Shown in pieces: positions 56,541 to 64,000 of a stretch of 64,000 bases of DNA. Each line of letters opens with the position of its first letter. The first letter of the stretch is position 1. The position numbers were made by a program, and so were the translations under genes. The notes under the pieces were generated by a model. It ran no database searches. It worked only from the letters and a program-made list of their open reading frames with translations, and was not told the DNA's origin. Origin of the DNA: Daucus carota subsp. sativus (lineage: Eukaryota > Streptophyta > Magnoliopsida > Apiales > Apiaceae); contig NC_030383.2 of NCBI RefSeq assembly GCF_001625215.2, forward strand, positions 45,814,380-45,878,379. Reading direction: 5' to 3'.

Positions 56541-57600
56541 GTTTGGAAGTTAAAACCACACATGCTTTTCAGCTGCATTGTTATATAAGTTTAAATAAAT
56601 ACCAAAGAGATGGTGAAATTTGTATTTACTTTTCTTTTTTGGATAATGTATGCGCGTGTACAATTTTTTAGAGCTTGATGCATCAACTTTCCTGGTATGC
56701 AGGCATACAAAAGTTTAAAAGATGATACAGATAGAAATCGAATATAAAAGAAACCATCAACATAACACATTACATTGCATTACATAACAAAAAGAGTGGC
56801 AGTGTTTCATACAGAGTGTCTAATAGTCCACATAGCTGATCAGTTCGGTGATGGCCCTGAGTCTGAAACCAGTAACCTGAAGGTTTAAATTATCATCAAG
56901 GAGAGGAGTTTCTCAGGCTCCATAAAATTTAGGCAAACAGATGCAGTATTAATTTTTCAGCTCCGTTAAATCTTTCTTTGTTGCCGGTAAGATATTGATT
57001 TGAAAGCTCTAACGAAGTCTGAATGCTGCTTTTTACTTGCTAGATAAGTTTATATAAATTACATTGCAACAAATTCTGAATCCTCAATTGTAACTAATTA
57101 TATACCCCTATATCAATAGGGATCAAAGTAATTTGTGAACTGCAAGAACCAACACCATTAAATACACTGGTTACAGGTTTGCATTCCAAAACTTTGTGCT
57201 CATTCTTTCAAGTCAACTTACTTCTAGGTTTATCTAGTGTGGGTTTAGATGTTGAGATGAACCAGGCTAGCATTAATATGCGAAGTCGAATGTTACAGTC
57301 GGTAGAGTATTTATTTACGAAATGGTTATCCTTGCCTTACGGACACAGGCTAAGGAAACGTTTAATGCAGGTTCAAATGGACTCAGAAGTCAGGGACACC
57401 AGTGTATATGAATATATAACAGACTCTTTAAGAGGTTGCTGGTTACTTGTTAAGTGTTGTTACATAGTCGAATGTGAAAGCCTATCTATTGATCAAAAGA
57501 ACCCATGCATAATCTAGTTATTTTCTGCATAAGATCAAGCAAACAATAAGAAAAATACAAGCTCATGCGAAAGTCGTACAAAATCTTAGCAAAAAAATAG
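56541..57600. other. Spacer with a copied RLP upstream module
   Basis: No gene is supported. At about 57236-57275 the phrase 'gtgtgggtttagatgttgag' followed by 'atgaaccaggctagca' matches the RLP upstream module, and 'gttgctggttac' at about 57438 matches the sequence just before copy 3. The 112-codon open frame at 57179-57517 runs over this module and is not considered a gene. Confidence 0.5.
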
Positions 57601-58145
57601 AATTTAATTCAACGTGGGATTGGACATTGAGATGGACAGGCTGGCAGATATGAAAAAATTATTACAAGATATGCTGACTTTGATGTTAGAATCGGGAGAA
57701 TCCCTGGAGATTGAGATTTAATATTAACGCGATATTGAGATGGACTTAAGAAGAAGTTTAAGTGAACCATAAAGATGTCAGAGCTCTAGTATATGTGAAT
57801 ACAGAAGAAACTCTATATCTTCACCTTACTTCTGGCGGTACCCTTGTTCCATATATGATTGGGATAAGACATACTACTGGTTTTAAGGCAATATCTCGAT
57901 AACCAGAAATATCTAATTGCTCCAGTTCAAGAACTGTAACATAACTCAAAGTTATCAACTAAATTGGTTACCTTGGATCAAAGTACAGACTGTTGTATTT
58001 AAAAAGGTGTGACTTGCAATTTAAGTAGTAATAAAAGTCATGTTATTGGCCTAGACATAAACTCCGAGTCTGTTTATGGATGTCTACTCAACCGTTTTTC
58101 AAGTAGTCTATCTGGTCTCCGGTATCTTGAGAGGTTGAATTTTGG
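57601..58145 (+). pseudogene. RLP pseudogene fragment 1 (upstream module plus LRR cap)
   Basis: From about 57600 the sequence follows the upstream region of copy 3 ('gacattgagatggacaggctggcag'). From about 57863 it follows the signal peptide and LRR cap, reading LLQFKN.., STDCC and GVTCNLSSN with stops and frame changes. It breaks off after the 'LRYLERLNFG' phrase near 58145. Confidence 0.75.
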
Positions 58146-58399
58146 TAAAGATACAATTTGCAAGGGAGTTCTAACAATATAACTCGATCATTTCGAGTGA
58201 GCTAAGATGAAGAAAGTGTTTAGCAATAATACTCAAAATTTTAAGATATTAAAACAGAGATACCAGCCCAACACACATGTTAGAGGTGAAGTAGAAGAAA
58301 ATAAATGCTCTTTAACCCTTGCCATAAGTGCACATGATTGCCAACCAGACCTAATTTTAAAGAGGTTCCTGTTAACTTGGTTATTTACCAAAAAGGAAA

Positions 58400-58665
58400 A
58401 GAAAGTGTGCCATGAAAATTCAGCTCATTACCTTGCTCAAATTTCTCGACCATCAGAAATCTTCATTGCTCCAGTTCAATATTTTTCGACCATCAGAAAT
58501 CTTCATTGCTCCAGTTCGAGATTAGTCATAACTCATAAGTAGCAATACAGATCATGTTATTGGCTTAGACATAAACTCAGAGTCCATCTATGGATGTCTA
58601 GTCAAAAGTACCTCATCTAGTCTTGCTGGTCTCCGGTATCCTGAGATTATATGTCTCTAAAAGCA
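58400..58665 (+). pseudogene. RLP pseudogene fragment 2 with internal 40-bp repeat
   Basis: 'gtgccatgaaaattcagct' near 58407 matches the start of copy 3. A piece of the cap (DHQKSSLLQF-type) is duplicated with a 40-bp period (58441-58477 and 58481-58517). Then 'HVIGLDINSESIYGCLVKST' wording follows to about 58620, and the match ends near 58665. Not translatable as one frame. Confidence 0.72.
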
Positions 58666-59319
58666 GCTGCAGAAATCTAGTTCTTCTTCCACTCTACATT
58701 TTGCAACAAATAATTAAATACAGTGTAACTAATTACAAACTTTACACAGGGAGCATTATTCTCCTATGTAGAGTAAACATCAAGTAGTTACAACTAATTA
58801 CACCGCGGACAGGTTCTGATTTCCTACAGGTTGAACTTACCATAAATTTGGCATCTAATGCTTAATTAAGTTTTGGACTTCCTAAGTCTAGTATCTCATA
58901 ATTAATTAGCCACTAACAACAGGCTTGCTTATTTATTAATCTCACAAATTCATTTTACTTCTGATTTTCTGGTAGAAATTTCCTTAATTATCTAGTTGTG
59001 TCTTTTTGAGAAGGCAAACTTACAAGCTCATAAATTGATAAACATTCTAATAAACCTTGGATGAGAAAAATAAATGCATATATAGTATACAATCTTACTG
59101 AATTTTTTTTTAAATTCAATGTGGGGTTTGACATTGAGAATGACCAGGCTGGCAGATGTGAAACAAAAATAATACAAGAGATGTTGACTTTGAATGTTTC
59201 AATTAACAGAATTCCTGGTGGTTGATAGGAGTATAAAATATAAATACAAAATTGAGATGGACTTAAACAGGTTCAATTGGTTGCTGGTTACCTGATTATT
59301 TACAAACAAATTGTGTGCC
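58666..59319. other. Upstream region of RLP copy 3
   Basis: No gene. The RLP upstream module is at about 59118-59160 ('gtggggtttgacattgag..atgaccaggctggcag'), and 'gagatggacttaaacaggttcaa' precedes the start codon. Confidence 0.5.
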
Positions 59320-61845
59320 ATGAAAATTCAGTTGCTTACCTCGCTTCTGTTGGTTCCCTTGTTCCATATCTTGTTCGGGTTAGACATAGTACTGGTTTTG
59401 GGGCAATGTCTGGACGATCAGAAATTTTTCTTGCTCCAGTTCAAGAATAGTGTCAAGTTTAACTCAACATTATCAAGCAAGTTGGTTTCTTGGGATCAAA
59501 GTACAGATTGCTGCACTTGGGAAGGTGTGACTTGCAACTTAAGTAGTAACAGAGGTCATGTTATTGGCCTAGACATAAACTCAGAGTCCATCTATGGATG
59601 TCTAGTCAAAAGTACTTCGAATAGTCTTTCTGGTCTCCGGCATCTTGAGAGTTTGAATCTTGCTTTTAACAACTTTGATACCTCAAAGTTTCCATCCGGG
59701 ATATTCAGCCTTACCGCTTTGACATATTTAAATCTGTCAATTGCTGGTTTTAGGGGAAATTTTCCTAGCTCCATTGCCAATCTTACTCAGCTTGTTCACT
59801 TGGATTTTTGGGCCAACAATTTTTCTGGTATAATCTCTTCCACTCACTTTCAAAATCTTGTTAATTTGGAATATCTGGACCTAGGATTAAATTTACTGAG
59901 TGGAACTATCCCATCAAGTTTGTTTGGTCTCCCATCACTAAGAAAGCTTTTCCTCTCTTACAACAATTTTCAAGGTTCAGTGCCTAAATTTACAAACACA
60001 AATCTCTCTCCATTGGAAACATTGTACGCCAGTTGGAACAATCTGAGTGGACCAGTTCCCATTTCTCTTTTTGATCTTAAAAACTTTAGTCGTTTAACTC
60101 TATCTCATAACAAACTTAGTGGAAAATTTCATCTACAAATTCTCCATAGACTTAGTAATCTTACATATTTCAACCTCTCATTCAACAACCTGTCAGTAGA
60201 CTTAGGGCATGATAATTCAAGCAAATTTTTGCCTCCTTCACTCAAAGAACTAAAATTAGCTTCTTGCAGACTACAACACTTCCCTGAATTGAGGTACCTC
60301 CCGAGTCTAATCACCCTAGACCTTGCAGAGAATCAAATTTCAGGCGCTATACCAAATTGGATCTGGAATGTAGGAAATGGAGGTCTTAGATATTTAAATC
60401 TTTCTGTAAATCAGCTTCACAAACTTCAGGAGCCTTATGTTATTCATAATCTATCTTCAATTGATTTGCGATGCAACCACCTGCGTGGGGAAATTCCAAT
60501 ACCAATAGAAAATATTTACTTCTTAGATTACTCTAACAATTTCTTCAGTTCAATCCCTACTAATTTCAATCTCACCTCTGCCATATTCTTTTCTGTTTCA
60601 AGCAATAGGCTGAGTGGAACTATCCCCGTTTCAATGTGCAGTGGTACTAACCTACAACTTCTTGATTTGTCGAACAATTATTTGATTGGTAACATACCAT
60701 CATGTTTATTTGAGTTAAGCAAGTCTCTAGGTGTACTGAAACTTGGGAATAACAGCCTGACTGGAAATATATCTCGAATATTTAGTAATGATTGTGGTTT
60801 AGAAACTCTAGATCTACATGGAAATCTCTTAAAAGGGAGTGTTCCAGAATCTTTGGCAAACTGTTCCAAGTTAGAGGTCTTAAACCTTGGGGACAACCGG
60901 ATAAATGATAGATTCCCCTGCTTTTTAAAGGACTCACTGCATTTGCATGTCCTCGTTCTGCACTCTAACCTATTCCATGGCGAGATCAGATGCCAAGAAA
61001 AAAATGGCAGCTGGATAAATCTTCAAATTTACGACATAGGATCTAACCACTTCACCGGGAATCTGTCCCAAAATTTTCTAATTTGGAAAGCTATGAAGGA
61101 TGGTAGGAATGATGTCAATATTTTGGGTTTCGAGGCTCTGAGGTTCGGGGGTTCAAGGAAGACTTACCAAGATGCTGTGACAATTAGCATCAAAGGAAAA
61201 CGGTTGGATCTGGTGAAAATATTGAATATCTTCACCTCTATTGATATCTCAAACAATCATTTTCAAGGAAATATACCACACACGATTGGCGAGCTTAAGT
61301 CACTGGTATCTCTCAATTTGTCACATAATACATTGTCAGGCTCAATTCCAAATTCCTTTGGAACCCTCAAACTCCTTGAAACATTAGACCTTTCGGAGAA
61401 TAAGCTGACAGGGAAAATCCCGATGGAGCTAGGAGATATATCATTCCTCGAGGTTTTGGACTTGTCAAATAACCAACTCACAGGAAAAATTCCTACAGGT
61501 AGGCAACTTCAGACTTTCCCAGAGGCTTCTTTTGAAGGTAACAAAGAATTATGTGGGCCTCCATTGCATATAAAATGCAGCAGAACTGCAGTTACAACAG
61601 CTGGTTACGGTGATGGGGATCTTGGCAACAGCATAAATTGGGAGTTTGTTGGCCCTGAAGTTGGCTTTGTTGTCGGCCTGGGCACTGTCATACTTCCCCT
61701 CATATTTTACAAGCGATGGAGGTCTTATTATTACGAACATGTGGATCATATTCTTTTCAAGGTTATTAGAAGGAAACACCAAAAGAAGAGTATTCATGGA
61801 AGAATAAGAAGTCGATACAGTAGAATTGAAAGAGCCAGGAGCTAA
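59320..61845 (+). CDS. LRR receptor-like protein (Cf/Ve1 type), copy 3
   Basis: Intronless, 841 residues. Signal peptide, LRR cap (CLDDQKFFLL, DCCTWEGVTC), extracellular LRR array, island (KTYQDAVTISIKG), acidic segment (GYGDGDLGNS), transmembrane segment with GxxxG (GFVVG) and a strongly basic tail (RRKHQKKSIHGRIRSR). No kinase. Its upstream and cap sequences are the closest relatives of both pseudogene fragments at 57.6-58.7 kb, so this copy or its parent was the source. The coding start is the ATG at 59320. Confidence 0.93.
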   Translation: MKIQLLTSLLLVPLFHILFGLDIVLVLGQCLDDQKFFLLQFKNSVKFNSTLSSKLVSWDQSTDCCTWEGVTCNLSSNRGHVIGLDINSESIYGCLVKSTSNSLSGLRHLESLNLAFNNFDTSKFPSGIFSLTALTYLNLSIAGFRGNFPSSIANLTQLVHLDFWANNFSGIISSTHFQNLVNLEYLDLGLNLLSGTIPSSLFGLPSLRKLFLSYNNFQGSVPKFTNTNLSPLETLYASWNNLSGPVPISLFDLKNFSRLTLSHNKLSGKFHLQILHRLSNLTYFNLSFNNLSVDLGHDNSSKFLPPSLKELKLASCRLQHFPELRYLPSLITLDLAENQISGAIPNWIWNVGNGGLRYLNLSVNQLHKLQEPYVIHNLSSIDLRCNHLRGEIPIPIENIYFLDYSNNFFSSIPTNFNLTSAIFFSVSSNRLSGTIPVSMCSGTNLQLLDLSNNYLIGNIPSCLFELSKSLGVLKLGNNSLTGNISRIFSNDCGLETLDLHGNLLKGSVPESLANCSKLEVLNLGDNRINDRFPCFLKDSLHLHVLVLHSNLFHGEIRCQEKNGSWINLQIYDIGSNHFTGNLSQNFLIWKAMKDGRNDVNILGFEALRFGGSRKTYQDAVTISIKGKRLDLVKILNIFTSIDISNNHFQGNIPHTIGELKSLVSLNLSHNTLSGSIPNSFGTLKLLETLDLSENKLTGKIPMELGDISFLEVLDLSNNQLTGKIPTGRQLQTFPEASFEGNKELCGPPLHIKCSRTAVTTAGYGDGDLGNSINWEFVGPEVGFVVGLGTVILPLIFYKRWRSYYYEHVDHILFKVIRRKHQKKSIHGRIRSRYSRIERARS

Positions 61846-62888
61846 GTCTGCAAGTTAGAAACCACAGGCTTTTCTGCTGCATTTTTTAGTTTTAATAGTA
61901 AATACAAAAGAGCTGGAGTAGTCTGTGTTTTCTTGTCTCTCCGGAAAAACACATGAATGGAAGCAATGTTAATTTTGTTAGATATTCTTTAACATATCCG
62001 TTTTTACTAAATTTTGTATAAAAAGTTGTTTAAATGCTAAACATAAAAATTGGATAAGCAGCGCGGATTATTTCTCCAGGACTTTGGCCTCTGAAAAGTG
62101 CTCAATTGTCGAACCCTATCATCTATAGTTTAAAGAGATATCGGCACTCGGTTTGAAATCTAAAGAGATCAAGAGAAATGGAAACACAAGGAGAACACAA
62201 TTCGAAGAGGTTTATAATGACCTTCTGTTTGCTATCAGCCTCCATCAGCAAGTTGTCCTTGTCCTGCCTGTATATCAGAGGAGTATTCCAAGCTCATACT
62301 TTCTCAGCAGGTTGTTACTCTAGGATTATCGTGACATTTTCAGTGCCGGGCTTAACACGATTACATGTTCATGTACAGGTCATCTGAAGAGAAAATATAT
62401 ATATTTATTGTGACTGATTTTCACCACTAGTTGCAGAAATTTGACCCGAGTGACAATAATTTCTGACTGTATAATTCGCAATGGAGCAGATATAAAGGAG
62501 GTACACTTTTAGTGAAGCAACTTGATCAAATAATCAGAAACAACCAGCAGGAGGAGCTATCATGTAACACTTTCCGGGTAGTTTTGTGTTTGCTTAATAT
62601 ATTTATAATTGTATATAGTATTAAGATCAAGACAATTCTTTGCCGTCCTTAATTAGTTTTTTACAAGTTTCCTTTCAGCATTGGAATTCACGGAAGACAT
62701 TACAGTAAGTTCCAAAATACTAAAACACAAACATCCTATTCAGGTCCAACCTAAAGACAGGAGACACTTGGTAGACCTGAGTCAATTATATTAGAATGAG
62801 CATACCACTTGGCCTAAAACTCAGAAACCAAACTCTTTTTTAACTAGCACAGAAATGTTGGCTGAGAATTCGAGCTAAGGATTCTGAG
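61846..62888. other. Spacer and upstream region of the LysM receptor kinase
   Basis: No gene. A worn stretch at about 62455-62570 ('caaccagcaggaggagcta') resembles sequence after RLP copy 1 at about 50318-50345. The start codon of the LysM gene is at 62889; no TATA box could be assigned with confidence. Confidence 0.5.
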
Positions 62889-64000
62889 ATGGCTGTTATT
62901 CTTCTCTCCTTGCTGAATTTCTTCTTCCTTCTACAACGTGTCTTCGCTCAGTCAGCTGCTAATTCAGGTACAAACTTTTCATGCTTCTCTGACTCACCTG
63001 TTTCCTGTGAAACATATGTTAGTTACAGAGCTAGATCACCTGATTTAATGAACATTGGAAACATATCCGACCTGTTTGGAGTCAGCCGTTTGAGTATTGT
63101 CAATGCGAATAACCTGCCTTCAGATGAGGCAAAGCTAAGACAAAACCAAATCTTGCTCATACCAATCACCTGTAGTTGCAATGGCTCTTCTTTCTTCTCT
63201 AACGTCACCTATCGTATCAAGGCAGGTGACAGCCTTTACTCGGTTTCTATCAACACATTCCAGAACCTCACAGATTACCATGATGTGCAAGAAATGAACC
63301 CTTTACTGATTCCTAATAGGTTGAAAGTCGGCATGCAAGTTGTATTTCCTTTGCTCTGCAGGTGTCTTAGTAAAGAACTTGAAGAGCAAGGACTCAAATA
63401 TCTTATTACTTATGTATGGCAACCGGGGAATGTTCTCTTGGCTGTAAGCTCTGCATTTAATGCATCTCCGGTTGATTTTCTTAAAGAAAATAACTACAGA
63501 AACTTGAGTGATGCAGTATGTCTTCCGCTTTTGATGCCAGTAACGAAACTGCCAATTAATCTCTCCTCCTTAGGTGATCTCCACATGACCAGACGGCTGA
63601 ATCTTATTATTGCTATTTTAGGCTCGGCAGGTGCTTTTGTTATTTTGTCAGCCTTGCTAGTCTACATTCATCGGTTATACGTGAAGAGGAGACTACTGGA
63701 ACCAAATGTTTCTTATACAGAATTTTTTGAATCAAAGGGGGGGACTATTGAGCCACAGCTGTTTAAGAGTAATCTTCTGCTTAAGGTCTCAGGTTGTCTT
63801 GACAATCCAATTATATTTGATGAGAAGGCAATCAAAGAAGCAACAATGAATCTAAGTGATAAGCATAGGATTGGGAGATCAGTGTACAAAGCAACGATTG
63901 ATGGCGAGGTCTTTGCTGTGAAAAAAGTTAAAGATGCTACTGAAGAAATAAAGATACTACAGAGGTTAAATCATGCAAATCTGGTGAAGCTAATGGGTAT
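62889..64000 (+). CDS. LysM receptor-like kinase (LYK4/LYK5 type), 5' part
   Basis: Open frame from ATG 62889 to the window end (370 codons and two bases), no stop reached. Signal peptide (about 1-20); three LysM-like segments (about 43-92, 107-155, 173-215) separated by CxC pairs (CSC at 95-97, CRC at 157-159); a transmembrane helix (about 238-260); a juxtamembrane region; and the start of a kinase domain with the ATP lysine at 345 (FAVKK). The glycine-rich loop is degenerate (RIGRSVYKA), as in the LYK4/LYK5 branch, whose kinase domains are usually weak or inactive and which bind chitin oligomers together with CERK1. LCO receptors of the NFP branch are a second possibility. No intron is needed in the part seen. 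Confidence 0.88.
   Translation, partial: MAVILLSLLNFFFLLQRVFAQSAANSGTNFSCFSDSPVSCETYVSYRARSPDLMNIGNISDLFGVSRLSIVNANNLPSDEAKLRQNQILLIPITCSCNGSSFFSNVTYRIKAGDSLYSVSINTFQNLTDYHDVQEMNPLLIPNRLKVGMQVVFPLLCRCLSKELEEQGLKYLITYVWQPGNVLLAVSSAFNASPVDFLKENNYRNLSDAVCLPLLMPVTKLPINLSSLGDLHMTRRLNLIIAILGSAGAFVILSALLVYIHRLYVKRRLLEPNVSYTEFFESKGGTIEPQLFKSNLLLKVSGCLDNPIIFDEKAIKEATMNLSDKHRIGRSVYKATIDGEVFAVKKVKDATEEIKILQRLNHANLVKLMG

Noticed and set aside
57179-57517. 112-codon open frame between RLP copies 2 and 3
   Set aside because: It overlaps a copied RLP upstream module and its sequence matches no family I know; probably chance.

Overview
The window is AT-rich plant nuclear DNA. GT-AG introns, intronless multigene families (CIPK kinases, Cf/Ve1-type receptor-like proteins), a LysM receptor kinase and dense small transposons point to a dicot. 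I see nothing that fixes the species. No rRNA, tRNA, organellar insert, CRISPR array or bacterial-type operon was recognised.

Layout. 1-4.5 kb is gene-poor and holds fragments of small repeats. 4.6-9.8 kb is a saposin-type precursor gene (+), five coding exons, with a hAT-type element in intron 1 and a Tourist-type MITE in intron 3. 10.3-23.9 kb is a tandem array of three CBL-interacting protein kinase genes in repeat units of about 4.2-4.3 kb. The third unit is enlarged by a MULE-type foldback element and an internally deleted hAT transposon, and LINE ORF1-like debris was copied along with two of the units. 24-26 kb is intergenic. 26.2-37.5 kb (-) is one gene for a three-pass membrane protein resembling plant proteins annotated as stress response protein NST1-like. 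A short last exon at 26220-26343 lies about 6 kb beyond exon 2, and the last intron is packed with nested elements, several bounded by (TA)n tracts. 38-47 kb is a transposon field with a nested 3.3-kb element carrying a solo LTR. 47.2-61.8 kb is a cluster of three intact receptor-like proteins of identical length, with pseudogene fragments and copied promoter segments. 62.9 kb to the end is the 5' part of a LysM receptor-like kinase gene that runs off the window.

How the genes relate. The right third is a cell-surface immunity neighbourhood: LRR receptor-like proteins, which have no kinase and normally signal through SOBIR1/BAK1-type partners, next to a LysM receptor kinase of the chitin/LCO receptor type. 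The CIPK array belongs to calcium signalling through CBL sensors. The saposin-type and NST1-like genes are single copy here and not obviously linked to either.

I found no clearly new biochemical system. The most unusual structures are a perfect 134-bp inverted repeat around a Stowaway-type MITE at 51.5-52.0 kb, a CIPK copy whose NAF motif reads TAF, duplicated segments that preserve empty sites and so let insertions be ordered, and the very long last intron of the NST1-like gene.
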